Assembly: GCF_003435375.1 (NCBI RefSeq)
Contig: NZ_QWGL01000007.1
Coordinates: 62,001-126,000, forward strand
DNA from: Clostridium sp. AM34-11AC
GTDB taxonomy: Bacteria; Bacillota; Clostridia; Lachnospirales; Lachnospiraceae
Direction: 5' to 3'
Length of the DNA stretch: 64,000 nt
Below the pieces are notes generated by a model. The model had not been told where the DNA came from, did not search any database, and was given only the letters and a program-made list of their open reading frames with translations. Positions within the stretch are counted from its first letter, which is position 1. Every line of letters begins with the position of its first letter. Below are positions 44,826 through 54,110 of the stretch, piece after piece. The position numbers were made by a program, and so were the translations under genes.

Positions 44826-46598
44826 TTATTTTCCCATAATGTCCTGTAACATGTATACACGGTTGAACGGGAATGAGAAATAATATCCGTCCGCGAAGTC
44901 TTCCACCATCTTCATAACTTCCTTCGCGAGCTGGATTCCCGCTGCCTCGCCTTCCTTGCGGTTCGCTTTCTCCGGGTATCTGGCAACGATCTCGTCCGTC
45001 ACGTTGACGCCTGCGATCTCATTTTTCATAAACATGGCATTTTTTCTGCTGATCAGCGGCATGATCCCGCAGAGGATCTTCGCGCCCGTCTCCTCCTTGA
45101 TCCGGCGCAGTCTCGCCGCGTCCTCCTTCGTGAATACCGGCTGGGTCAGGAAGAACTCCGCGCCCTCTTCCATCTTTTTCTTCACACGTCCGATCTCCAC
45201 ATCCAGATTCTTTCTTCCCTGGTTGATGGCGCCGCCGTAGCACAGTGGATTCTTCGCGAAGACATCCTCATTCATCTCCTTTGCGATCTTCATGAGACCG
45301 GTGGAATCGGAGTTGAACACCGCCTTTACGGTCTGCCTCGCTGTGGACGGGATCGGATCTCCTGTAATAATTAAGAAGTTATGGATGTCATTGATGGCCG
45401 CTCCCAAAAACAGGGACCGCATAGCGATCGCATTCCGGTCACGGCAGCAGATATGTGGCATCACATTAAGGCCTGTGGCCTGGCGGACCTTGCTCGCCAT
45501 GAGGACGGAATCGACTCTCGTGCGCCCGGACGGGGAATCCGGGAATGTGAGGACATCCACGCCCGCATTCTTTAAAAGATGGGCCGACTCCAAAAGCTTC
45601 TCATCATCCGCATCAAACGGCGGAGCAAGTTCTACCGCGATAAGCTTTTTCTGTTTTCTCTCTCCGTTTTCATCGTAGAGGAATCCATGTCTCTGGACAT
45701 GTCCCGTCTGCTCCCCATTATCCGTCTCTGTATCCAGGACAATCTTGTTTAAGATTCCGTCCCATAAAGACATTTCTCCGATAAATTCCGGGGTCGTTCC
45801 ACAACATCCGCCGAGAATATCTGCGCCGAGCGCCTGAAGTTCCTTCATCTTCTCCGCAAAGTATGCCGGTGTGTTGCCAAACTGGAGCTTATTTCTTGTC
45901 AGTGTCGGATATCCCGCATTCGGGATCGCAAGCAGGAACTTATCCCCAGGACGTCCTGCCTTTTCCAGGATCTGGCGCATATGGGCTGGACCTACGCCGC
46001 AGTTTAAGCCCACCGCATCGATCTCCGGAACAGCCGCCGCATCCGCTAACAGGCGCTTCGCGCTGAGTCCCGCCGCGCTGTAGCCGAACTGGTTTACAGA
46101 GAAGGAGACCATGATAAACATCTCATATTCCGCGCAGATCTTTTTGATCGCCGGGAGAATTCCGTCGAGGTCCGCGAATGTCTCAAAATCCAGAACTGTG
46201 ACACCGCACTCCGCAAAGGTCTTCGCGATCTGATAATACTCGTCCGCCGCTGCCGCCGCGTCCTCCGCTCCATTCACCGGAATCGGGCCGATATCTCCCG
46301 CGATCCAGGCATCTCTCCCGTTTACCGCGTCTCTCGCGATCTCAACCGCCGCCTGAATGTTTTTCTCAACTTCCGCAAAATCCTCCTGCAGTGTTTCTGT
46401 GTTTGACGCAAAAGTATTTGTCCTGATAAATTTCGCTCCGGCATTCAGGTATTCTTCGTGGATCTTCTTTACCTTCTCCGGCGCAGTAATATTTGCCAGC
46501 TCTGGGATATCCTGGGTCTGGTATTTTGCGGCAAAATAGGTTCCGAAGGCGCCGTCGGTGATGAGGTTGGTGGTTTTCAGATATTCGCGTAAATTCAT
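44826..46598 (-). CDS. Bifunctional homocysteine S-methyltransferase / methylenetetrahydrofolate reductase
   Basis: The 590-residue fusion is of the YitJ type. Residues 1-290 form a Hcy S-methyltransferase domain with the zinc ligands in VGLNCGVGP (near 198) and GGCCGTTPE (near 262). Residues about 315-590 form a MTHFR TIM barrel (AVELAPPFDADDEKLLE near 323, LIITGDPIPS near 405, FFLTQPVFT near 485). It could remake methionine from homocysteine and supply methyl-THF. It starts at the ATG with GGAGG upstream. It lies next to a tRNA cluster. Confidence 0.93.
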   Translation of the reverse strand: MNLREYLKTTNLITDGAFGTYFAAKYQTQDIPELANITAPEKVKKIHEEYLNAGAKFIRTNTFASNTETLQEDFAEVEKNIQAAVEIARDAVNGRDAWIAGDIGPIPVNGAEDAAAAADEYYQIAKTFAECGVTVLDFETFADLDGILPAIKKICAEYEMFIMVSFSVNQFGYSAAGLSAKRLLADAAAVPEIDAVGLNCGVGPAHMRQILEKAGRPGDKFLLAIPNAGYPTLTRNKLQFGNTPAYFAEKMKELQALGADILGGCCGTTPEFIGEMSLWDGILNKIVLDTETDNGEQTGHVQRHGFLYDENGERKQKKLIAVELAPPFDADDEKLLESAHLLKNAGVDVLTFPDSPSGRTRVDSVLMASKVRQATGLNVMPHICCRDRNAIAMRSLFLGAAINDIHNFLIITGDPIPSTARQTVKAVFNSDSTGLMKIAKEMNEDVFAKNPLCYGGAINQGRKNLDVEIGRVKKKMEEGAEFFLTQPVFTKEDAARLRRIKEETGAKILCGIMPLISRKNAMFMKNEIAGVNVTDEIVARYPEKANRKEGEAAGIQLAKEVMKMVEDFADGYYFSFPFNRVYMLQDIMGK

Positions 46599-46711
46599 GT
46601 GCGTCCTCCTGTGGGGTATCAGCTTTTATGGGGTATTCTGACATTCTGACACAATTATTATATAGAAAAACCGGACCTCTGAGATTCAGAGATCCGGCAA
46701 TTCATAAGAAG

Positions 46712-46782
46712 AGCGGGTGATGGGAATCGAACCCACGTATCCAGCTTGGAAGGCTGGTGTTCTACCATTGAACTACACCCGC
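46712..46782 (-). tRNA. tRNA-Gly (TCC)
   Basis: Acceptor GCGGGTG/CACCCGC, anticodon loop CTTCCAA (anticodon TCC), T loop GTTCGATT. CCA is not encoded. Last gene of a three-tRNA minus-strand cluster. Confidence 0.96.
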
Positions 46783-46815
46783 GTATAAGTAATGAGAGGC
46801 AACTGATGACATCGA

Positions 46816-46910
46816 AAGTTTTCGTTGGGAGCTTGCTCACATAAGAAAAAATTTCTATGTCAGCAGTTATCGCCGTTGCAAACGGCGATTATGGAGCGAA
46901 GCTCCATAAT
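46816..46910. repeat. Spacer between tRNA-Phe and tRNA-Gly: shared repeat plus two perfect hairpins
   Basis: GAGCTTGCTCACATAAG (about 46828-46847), flanked by AAAGTTTTC and GAAAAAATTTC arms, is shared with the Tyr-Phe spacer. Two back-to-back hairpins follow: ATCGCCGTT/AACGGCGAT (46869-46889) and ATTATGGAGC-gaa-GCTCCATAAT (46888-46910). No gene is present. Confidence 0.7.
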
Positions 46911-46941
46911 ACCTCGGAGTCATCCTCACCAGTACCTCTAA

Positions 46942-47014
<73 letters not shown>

Positions 47015-47054
47015 GCATAAATTTGGAAGCACAGAGGAAAGGTAATAAATTTAC

Positions 47055-47165
47055 GAAGAAAATTCCGTTGAGAGCTTGCTCACATAAGGAATTTTATTTG
47101 GAAATTTATTCGTTGATTTGTATTTACAAATCAACGTACATCTCGGGGACGCAGTTCCCGAGATG
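47055..47165. repeat. Spacer between tRNA-Tyr and tRNA-Phe: shared repeat plus two perfect hairpins
   Basis: AAAATTCC/GGAATTTT arms enclose GAGCTTGCTCACATAAG (47060-47090), the same core as in the Phe-Gly spacer. Then come CGTTGATTTGTA/TACAAATCAACG (47111-47136, a perfect 26-bp palindrome) and CATCTCGGG/CCCGAGATG (47139-47165). No gene is present. Confidence 0.7.
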
Positions 47166-47239
47166 GGCTTTCCGCAGCTCGCCAAGAACTGCTCATTCCA
47201 ATCTGGGACTTTTCATTCCCTAACTTCCTGGATCAATAA

Positions 47240-47321
47240 TGGGCGGAGGTGGATTCGAACCACCGAAGCAAGTTGCAGCAGATTTACAGTCTGTCCCCTT
47301 TGGCCACTCGGGAATCCGCCC
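47240..47321 (-). tRNA. tRNA-Tyr (GTA)
   Basis: A class II tRNA with acceptor GGGCGGA/TCCGCCC, anticodon loop CTGTAAA (anticodon GTA), a long variable arm and T loop GTTCGAAT. First gene of the Tyr-Phe-Gly cluster on the minus strand. Confidence 0.97.
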
Positions 47322-47367
47322 ATATCATTCTGACAATTCAAAATGATACCATACATTAATTCAAAAA

Positions 47368-49449
47368 TCAAGCAGTTTTTTCATCATCCTGCCCAGAACT
47401 CCGCGCGATAAAGATCATCGCTCCATTTCCCGGAAGCTCCACTTCCATCACACCATCCACCACCGGGTATTTCAGGCTTCCTACATTGTAGCGCTTCGCG
47501 TCCGTGAGCATCACACGGACCATGGCATCTGCGGTCACCTCCGCTTCCCATACCGGGATCCGGACTCTCTGTGCATAGTCCTCGCTGTTCACCACGACGA
47601 CTCCCTGCTCGTCTGCGTCGAACCTTCCGTAAGCGATCATGCCGTTCTCCGCCAACAGCGACTTAAACGCGCCCCGCCTGAACGCAGGAGTCCTGTTCCG
47701 AATCCCCGTCAGATACCGGTGGAATTCCGTGAGCTCCAGATCTTCCTTTCCCCACGGGAACGTTCTCCGGTTGTCCGGATCTGTCCAGCCGCAGACACCG
47801 GCCTCATCCCCGTAATAGATCGTCGGAGCCCCCGGCCATGTCATCTGGATCAGGGCGCCGGAGCGGAATGTTCCGTAATTGATGCCTTTTTCTGCGTTCT
47901 CAGCGTCCTCCGGCTTATAAAGCCGTCCCACCATGCGGTTCGTTCTCGTAAGGAATCTCGAGTGATCGTGGTTCGAAAGCTCATTCATCGCCGCGTATAG
48001 CGATCCCGTCTGCATCCGGCTCATATTGGAAAGCATGGAGCACATAAACGCCTGGCTGTTGTGGAGCAGGTGCTCATCCTTCCGCTCGCTGTGCTTCTCA
48101 AGGCCTGTGAGGAACCAGGAGATCGGCTCCATGAACGCATCGTAATTCATCACCGTGTCCCACTGATCCCCGGAAAGCCAGTCTGAAGCGTCCCCATAAT
48201 GTTCCGCCAGGATCAGCGCGTCCGGGTTCACCTCCTTCACCGTCTTCCGGAAATCTCTCCAGAACCGGTGGTTCATCTCCGGTGAATGCCCGAGATCCGC
48301 CGCCACGTCAAGTCTCCAGCCATCGATGGAGTATGGCGGGGAGAGCCAGCGTTTCGCGATGTCCAGCACATACTGGTACAGCTTCTTGGATCCCTCGTAA
48401 TTTAACTTCGGCAGCGTATTATGTCCCCACCAGCCTTCGTAGGAATCATTGTCCGGCCATCCGTCCTGATCTCCGAACAGGAAGAAATCCCGGTACGGAC
48501 TGTCCGCTGTCAGGTAAGCCCCCGGCTCATACCCGCCGTCCTTCTCATAGATCTTCTCCCGGTCCATCCATTTATTGAAGGAACCGCAGTGGTTGAACAC
48601 GCCGTCCAGGATAATCCGCATCCCCCTCTTATGGACCTCCTGCACAAAGCGGACAAAAAACTCATCGCTGGCCTCCAGATTTTCCCGGTCAGAGGTGCGC
48701 ACGGAATACCGCTTCGCATTCCCGTTGTCTGACGCGTCTCCCGTCACAAGCCCGCCCTCATCCTTTACGATCACGCCGTAATGCGGATCGATATGCTCGT
48801 AATCCTGACAGTCGTACTTATGGTTCGACGGAGACACGAACACCGGACTCAGATAGAGGACCTCCACCTTCAGACTCTGAAGATAGTCTAACTTATCCCA
48901 GATCCCCTGAATATCACCGCCGTAAAACCGATCCACATCGAGAACCGAAAGCCGCTCATCCCATTTTTCCACCTTCGTCACCGGGAATCCGATGTAGACA
49001 TACTCGTCCCCCAGAACATCGTTCGTCGGATCGCCGTTGTTAAACCGGTCCACGAAGATCTGGTACATCAGGGCACCCTTCGCCCATTCCGGTACATGGA
49101 ATCCCGGTGTGATCACGAAAGGCGCATCCCTGCCGCCGGCCTCCAGAACGCCGAGACGATTGTAATGGCAGACCTCGCTCCCCTTTACCGCTTCAAAATC
49201 ATATCGCAGCGGGGTCTCCCCCACTAAAATCTCTGTCTCATAGAAATCAAATCTTCCGATGGATTCCTTTTTCTTAAGCTCCAGCCGCCTGCCCTCTTCC
49301 CGGCTTACGGCATCCCGGACCACCGCATACACACGATCCACATCCCCGGCTTCAGTCCGGAACCTGATCGTTACCTGCTCCCCGCACTCCGGTTCTTCCG
49401 GGATGCGGTACTCTTTTGTCCCATCACTGAAAAGTGCCGCCTTCAACAT
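47368..49449 (-). CDS. GH13 alpha-glycosidase (neopullulanase/cyclomaltodextrinase type)
   Basis: The 693-residue protein has an N-terminal CBM34-like beta domain (1-125), a GH13 barrel starting GALMYQIFVDRFNNGDPTNDV near 130-150, and a C-terminal beta domain. The GH13 regions are visible: DGVFNHCG, DGWRLDVAADLGH (nucleophile Asp), LILAEHYGD (acid/base Glu) and LSNHDHSRF. No signal peptide is present, so it acts in the cytosol on imported maltodextrins, cyclodextrins or pullulan fragments. No regulator or sugar transporter is adjacent. Confidence 0.92.
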   Translation of the reverse strand: MLKAALFSDGTKEYRIPEEPECGEQVTIRFRTEAGDVDRVYAVVRDAVSREEGRRLELKKKESIGRFDFYETEILVGETPLRYDFEAVKGSEVCHYNRLGVLEAGGRDAPFVITPGFHVPEWAKGALMYQIFVDRFNNGDPTNDVLGDEYVYIGFPVTKVEKWDERLSVLDVDRFYGGDIQGIWDKLDYLQSLKVEVLYLSPVFVSPSNHKYDCQDYEHIDPHYGVIVKDEGGLVTGDASDNGNAKRYSVRTSDRENLEASDEFFVRFVQEVHKRGMRIILDGVFNHCGSFNKWMDREKIYEKDGGYEPGAYLTADSPYRDFFLFGDQDGWPDNDSYEGWWGHNTLPKLNYEGSKKLYQYVLDIAKRWLSPPYSIDGWRLDVAADLGHSPEMNHRFWRDFRKTVKEVNPDALILAEHYGDASDWLSGDQWDTVMNYDAFMEPISWFLTGLEKHSERKDEHLLHNSQAFMCSMLSNMSRMQTGSLYAAMNELSNHDHSRFLTRTNRMVGRLYKPEDAENAEKGINYGTFRSGALIQMTWPGAPTIYYGDEAGVCGWTDPDNRRTFPWGKEDLELTEFHRYLTGIRNRTPAFRRGAFKSLLAENGMIAYGRFDADEQGVVVVNSEDYAQRVRIPVWEAEVTADAMVRVMLTDAKRYNVGSLKYPVVDGVMEVELPGNGAMIFIARSSGQDDEKTA

Positions 49450-49610
49450 ATTTTGAATGGCCTCCCTTACTGATCTGAAACGGCTGCCCGGTCAGCACGC
49501 AGCCGTATGACTGATATCTGTTTTCATTTACTTCACTCACAAGTGTTATTATACAGGATTGCACACCTGTTTGCACGTTTTTTTCTGAAAATAGATAGAC
49601 CCGAAAATAG

Positions 49611-49661
49611 AAAGACCTGAAACCAGCCGCTCTGAACTGCGGCAAAAATTTCAGGTCTTTT
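49611..49661. terminator. Bidirectional hairpin upstream of the GH13 gene
   Basis: AAAGACCTGAAA and TTTCAGGTCTTT form a perfect stem with an inner CCGC/GCGG hairpin. The right side ends in TTTTGTCT. It may end a plus-strand transcript or isolate the two minus-strand genes. Confidence 0.65.
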
Positions 49662-49683
49662 GTCTAAAAATGGACAGAAAGAA

Positions 49684-49800
49684 AGCCAGCGGGGGGAACC
49701 ACTGGCCTTCTTCCGGAAAAGGTATTATGTCTCTTATGGGGTATAGCAAAAACTATATAATGTATTGGGGGGTTACGTGTAGTAATATAGCATAGGAATC
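49684..49800. other. Unexplained interval with two G6 runs
   Basis: GCCAG-CGGGGGGAACCA-CTGGC is a hairpin with a G6 loop, and TTGGGGGGTTACG follows about 70 bp later after a TATAAT-like box. No coding frame fits. The interval lies between the GH13 and ftsH genes. Confidence 0.4.
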
Positions 49801-49896
49801 CGGATAAGTGTGCACAAACATTTAAAAACATGAAAATATTTTTTGTTCATTCTGCCACTGGTCCATTTTTCTTTATGCATTTTTATCATTTCAAGC

Positions 49897-49940
49897 AAAA
49901 AATCGACGTTTGGCTGTATTTCTTTTGCACAAACGTCGAT
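49897..49940 (-). terminator. Rho-independent terminator after ftsH
   Basis: On the minus strand ATCGACGTTTG pairs with CAAACGTCGAT and is followed by TTTTTTG. It ends the cluster that runs from tilS through ftsH. Confidence 0.85.
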
Positions 49941-50035
49941 CTGCTTAAGTTTTTAAAGTTTTACTCAAAATGACCCGTCAAAGCATTTCTAAGTCTTTCT
50001 TTTTCTGCTGCCCAGGGAACCACCGACGCAGAAAT

Positions 50036-51880
50036 TTATTCTGTTGCTGCAGACTTTTCCTCAGCACCTGTAAATAAACGGTCAAACTCCGCCTGACCGA
50101 TCTTCTCTTTCTCGATCAGCAGCGCAGAACACTTATGGAGAATATCCTCATGCTCCAGAATGATCTGTTTCGCCTTCGCATAGCACTCGTCGATGATCCG
50201 CTTTACCTCGCTGTCGATATCGGAGGCAACACGCTCGCCGTAGGATCTCGTATGCGCAAGATCTCTTCCGATGAACACCTCGTCATCATCACTGCCATAG
50301 TTGATCATTCCAAGCTTCTCAGACATACCGTACTGGGTCACCATCGCCCGGGCGATCGCGGATGCCTGCTTGATGTCCTGGGAGGCACCGGTGGTCACAT
50401 CGCCGAAGATGATCTCCTCAGCGATCCGTCCGCCAAGGGAAACCATGATGGTCTCTAACATCTTACTCTTCGTGTTGAACATCTCATCCTTCTCCGGAAG
50501 CGGCATCGTGTATCCAGCCGCGCCCATGCCGGTCGGGATGATGGAGATCGTGTGGACCGGACCGACATCCGGGAGTTCATGGAACAGGATCGCATGGCCC
50601 GTCTCATGGTAAGCCGTGATCTTCTTCTCCTTCTCGGAGATCACCTTGCTCTTCTTCTCCGCACCGATTCCGACCTTCACGAATGCCTGATCGATATCAG
50701 CCTGGAGAATATAGCGGCGGGACTGCTTTGCAGCGAGAATTGCCGCCTCATTTAAGAGGTTTTCCAGATCCGCACCGGTAAATCCGGCTGTGGTCTGTGC
50801 CACTCTTGTCAAATCTACATCGTCGCCCAGCGGCTTTTCTTTGGAGTGGACCTTTAAGATCTCCTCACGTCCGCGGATATCCGGTTTTCCGACTCCGACC
50901 TTCCGGTCAAAACGGCCCGGTCTCAAGATCGCCGGATCCAGAATATCTACACGGTTTGTTGCCGCCATAACGATAATTCCTTCATTGACGCCGAAACCGT
51001 CCATCTCAACGAGGAGCTGGTTTAAGGTCTGCTCGCGCTCATCATGTCCGCCGCCCATACCGGTACCGCGGCGTCTCGCAACGGCATCGATCTCGTCGAT
51101 AAAGACGATGCACGGCGCGTTTTTCTTCGCATCCTCGAAAAGGTCGCGGACACGGGATGCGCCGACACCGACGAACATCTCTACGAAGTCCGATCCGGAA
51201 ATGGAGAAGAACGGGACACCGGCCTCACCGGCAACCGCCTTCGCGAGAAGTGTCTTACCGGTTCCCGGAGGGCCCACAAGGATCACTCCCTTCGGGATCC
51301 TCGCGCCCACATCCGTATATTTCTTCGGATTCTTCAAGAAATCAACGATCTCTTCGAGTTCTTCCTTCTCCTCCTCAAGACCTGCGACCTTTGAGAAGTT
51401 CACGGAATTTGTCCGGCTCATCTTCGCGCGGCTCTTTCCAAAATTCATCATCTTGGAGTTTCCGCCGCCGCCACCGCCGAGTCTCGCGTTCATGAACATA
51501 AACATGAACATGATGACCACAGCGCTCAATGCTACCGGGATGATAACGGACATCAGGTAATTCTCCTGTGGAACATTCTCGACAATATAGTCGATAGAGT
51601 TTTCCTGGAGAAGTTTTTCTGCTTCTTTTACATCGGACACTGCGACAACTGCCCGGTCTCCGCTTTTCAGCAATATATCCAGGATTCCGGTCGGCGGCTG
51701 CTGGTTCTGATTGATGTCTACGGATTCGATGGTCTTATTCTCCACGGCCACCATGAATTCCTGGTGGGTCATCTCCTGGCTGAATAAGCTCCCCTGGCTC
51801 GTCAGGCTTGACGCGAATGTGATAAGCGCGATCACAAGCAGGACGAGACCGATTCCGCGGAACTGCTGGTTCTGTTTCAA
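50036..51880 (-). CDS. ftsH: ATP-dependent zinc metalloprotease FtsH
   Basis: The 614-residue protein has two membrane helices (about 9-26 and 108-128) around an extracytoplasmic part, an AAA+ domain with Walker A GPPGTGKT near 203-210, Walker [11 protein letters not shown] near 258-267, and the SRH arginines in [20 protein letters not shown]. The protease site HETGHAILF near 424-432 is HExxH, with T where most have A. It degrades membrane and regulatory proteins. It follows hpt by 14 bp, the order conserved from Bacillus to Clostridia. Confidence 0.97.
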   Translation of the reverse strand: MKQNQQFRGIGLVLLVIALITFASSLTSQGSLFSQEMTHQEFMVAVENKTIESVDINQNQQPPTGILDILLKSGDRAVVAVSDVKEAEKLLQENSIDYIVENVPQENYLMSVIIPVALSAVVIMFMFMFMNARLGGGGGGNSKMMNFGKSRAKMSRTNSVNFSKVAGLEEEKEELEEIVDFLKNPKKYTDVGARIPKGVILVGPPGTGKTLLAKAVAGEAGVPFFSISGSDFVEMFVGVGASRVRDLFEDAKKNAPCIVFIDEIDAVARRRGTGMGGGHDEREQTLNQLLVEMDGFGVNEGIIVMAATNRVDILDPAILRPGRFDRKVGVGKPDIRGREEILKVHSKEKPLGDDVDLTRVAQTTAGFTGADLENLLNEAAILAAKQSRRYILQADIDQAFVKVGIGAEKKSKVISEKEKKITAYHETGHAILFHELPDVGPVHTISIIPTGMGAAGYTMPLPEKDEMFNTKSKMLETIMVSLGGRIAEEIIFGDVTTGASQDIKQASAIARAMVTQYGMSEKLGMINYGSDDDEVFIGRDLAHTRSYGERVASDIDSEVKRIIDECYAKAKQIILEHEDILHKCSALLIEKEKIGQAEFDRLFTGAEEKSAATE

Positions 51881-51894
51881 CTTGGGGTGCCTCC

Positions 51895-52422
51895 TTACTG
51901 CTGCTCCACAACGCCGATGAACGGAAGGTTGCGGTATTTCTGGTCATAATCGAGGCCATAGCCTACAACGAACTCATCCGGGATCGTAAAGCAGGTGTAA
52001 TCAACTTTTACCTGTTTCTTTACGCGGCGCTCCGGCTTGTCAAGCAGAGTGCATAAGTGGATGGAGTTCGGATTTCTCTTGTGTAAAATATCGATAAGGT
52101 ACGCAAGTGTGCGTCCGGAATCGATAATATCCTCCACGATCAGGACATTCTTTCCCTCAAGCGGCTGGTCCAGATCTTTGATGATCTTTACAACGCCGGA
52201 GGACTCTGTGCCGCTGCCGTAGCTGGACACGGACATAAAGTCCAGTGTAACCGGGACAGTCAGGCGCTTTGCAAGCTCACAGGTAAAGAATACACCGCCC
52301 TTTAAGATACAGATCAGATGAACCGCTTTTCCCTCATAGTCCTTGTTGATCTGCTCCGCGATCTCTTTGATCCGCCTGTCAACTTCTTCTTCATTTAATA
52401 ATACACGAATTTTATCAGCCAT
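51895..52422 (-). CDS. hpt: Hypoxanthine phosphoribosyltransferase
   Basis: The start at 52422 (MADKIRVLLNEEEVDRRIKE) has AAGGAG upstream and lies inside the last codons of tilS. The 175 residues carry the PRPP-binding loop VLIVEDIIDSGRTL near 92-105 and the ILKGGVFF loop near 39-46. It salvages hypoxanthine and guanine. The overlap with tilS and closeness to ftsH indicate one operon. Confidence 0.95.
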   Translation of the reverse strand: MADKIRVLLNEEEVDRRIKEIAEQINKDYEGKAVHLICILKGGVFFTCELAKRLTVPVTLDFMSVSSYGSGTESSGVVKIIKDLDQPLEGKNVLIVEDIIDSGRTLAYLIDILHKRNPNSIHLCTLLDKPERRVKKQVKVDYTCFTIPDEFVVGYGLDYDQKYRNLPFIGVVEQQ

Positions 52423-54049
52423 GGTCTTCTCCTTTGCAATTCCAGATGCCTGCCTGTCTGCTGCCTTCCGGCTCTCCCCCACCAGGCAGGATCACCTCCG
52501 CCTCCAGGATGTGCTCAGTCTCATCTGTTATTTTATAATAATCACTGATTCGGTATCCGACTACCCATAATACATGGTCTCCATCTGCAAGGACCGGGAT
52601 CCGGTCCCGCTCGTTTTCCGGGATCTTTTCATCGATCATATACCTGCGGAGCTTCTTTTTTCCACCCCCGGAAAGTGTGAGATAATCCCCATTTTTCCTG
52701 TATCTTATGGATAATCCAACGTTTATTTTATCATAGTCAAACCATTTCGTATACTGGTTTTTCGGAATTTCCAGCTCTTTTTCCCGGGGGATGGTATGGA
52801 GGCGGATGTGTGTTCCGTCCAGGTCCGGGATCTCATCCATACCCATTTCCGTTCTGATTTCTTTCCTCGATACCGCTTTCCTTTCCAATTTTGAATTCAG
52901 ATCAGGCATTTGTGATGAATTTCTGCCTTCTTTTCGCAACACGATTTCCAATGTATCGTATCCACGCACCGCCTTGAGTCCATACGGCAGATCTGCAGTA
53001 TGCCCACCGCCCGGACCAGAGAGATCCATTACGGAGTGGATATGGCGCTCCGTGATATCTTTCGCTTTTCCTGCGGCGTTTAGGATCATGCGGCGGACGA
53101 TATATGTTCTCAGGATCTCGGGCTGGGTATCGAAAATGTCTGTGTTGATTTTTGTACACATTTTCATCTCATTTTCTGCCACTTTCGAGCTCTGACCTGT
53201 CCCAGACTCTTTTCCATCTGCTTCCCCCGCATTTTTGGAATTCGGCTGTTTCCCCTCTTCTCTTCTTTTTGAACAGCTTTCTTCCAGAATCCTCTCTGCT
53301 TCCATCTCAAAATATGCGTCTGCCTGCGCCGCAAACTCCGACACCGCCAGAATATGTTCTGCTGCCCGGCTGTTTATATTCTCTGTCACCCAGGGCAGAA
53401 GTTCGTTTCGGATCTTGTTCCGAGTGTAGTCATTTTCCTTATTTGTGGAGTCTTCGCACCAGGAAAGCTCCTGCTCATTCAAGTATCCCTCAATTTCTTT
53501 CCGTGAAACGCATAATAACGGCCGGATAATATTCTCCCGCACCGGCCGGATCCCGGAAAGTCCGGCAAGTCCGCTTCCCCGGAACAGATTCAAAAGCACC
53601 GTCTCCGCATCATCATCTTCATGATGTGCGACAGCGATCTTCGCGCATTGATACTTTTCCGCAGTCTCTCCCAAATGATGATATCTCAGGATCCGCCCCG
53701 CTTCTTCGCCCGATAAACCACGTTCCGCTGCATATTCTTCCACTTTCTCATGCGCCACGGTGAGCGGAATATTTAACCGCTCACAGAGTTCCATCACAAA
53801 CTGCTCATCCCGGTCAGCCTCCGCTCCGCGGATCCCATGGTTCATATGAAATGCAAAGACTTTAATTCCAAGCTCCGCCGCCATCTCATGCAAAAGCAAA
53901 AGCAGGCAGACCGAGTCCGCGCCTCCAGATACTGCCGCCAGGACGCTGTCTCCCCGGTCTGTCATATGATTTTTCTTCATAAAGCTAAGAACTTTCTGCC
54001 GAAATCTGCCCGCTTTTACATCTGTTTTCACTGCTGTTTTTCCTGCCAT
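52415..54049 (-). CDS. tilS: tRNA(Ile)-lysidine synthetase
   Basis: The 544-residue protein starts with the N-type ATP-pyrophosphatase domain. Its PP-loop AAVSGGADSVCLLLLLHEM is near 38-56, and the family motif HMNHGIRGAEADRDEQFV near 68-85. A TilS-type substrate region and a C-terminal domain with RYRKNGDYLTLSGGGKKKLRRYMIDEKIP follow. It makes lysidine at C34 of tRNA-Ile so that AUA is read correctly; it is essential. An unusual low-complexity insert rich in K, E, S and N occurs at about 255-290. Its stop overlaps the hpt start. Confidence 0.93.
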   Translation of the reverse strand: MAGKTAVKTDVKAGRFRQKVLSFMKKNHMTDRGDSVLAAVSGGADSVCLLLLLHEMAAELGIKVFAFHMNHGIRGAEADRDEQFVMELCERLNIPLTVAHEKVEEYAAERGLSGEEAGRILRYHHLGETAEKYQCAKIAVAHHEDDDAETVLLNLFRGSGLAGLSGIRPVRENIIRPLLCVSRKEIEGYLNEQELSWCEDSTNKENDYTRNKIRNELLPWVTENINSRAAEHILAVSEFAAQADAYFEMEAERILEESCSKRREEGKQPNSKNAGEADGKESGTGQSSKVAENEMKMCTKINTDIFDTQPEILRTYIVRRMILNAAGKAKDITERHIHSVMDLSGPGGGHTADLPYGLKAVRGYDTLEIVLRKEGRNSSQMPDLNSKLERKAVSRKEIRTEMGMDEIPDLDGTHIRLHTIPREKELEIPKNQYTKWFDYDKINVGLSIRYRKNGDYLTLSGGGKKKLRRYMIDEKIPENERDRIPVLADGDHVLWVVGYRISDYYKITDETEHILEAEVILPGGGEPEGSRQAGIWNCKGEDHG

Positions 54050-54110
54050 TTTCTTCTCCGCTGTTTTTCCTGTAGTGATATCTAAAATCTTTGTGCGTTT
54101 GTGATTACCT

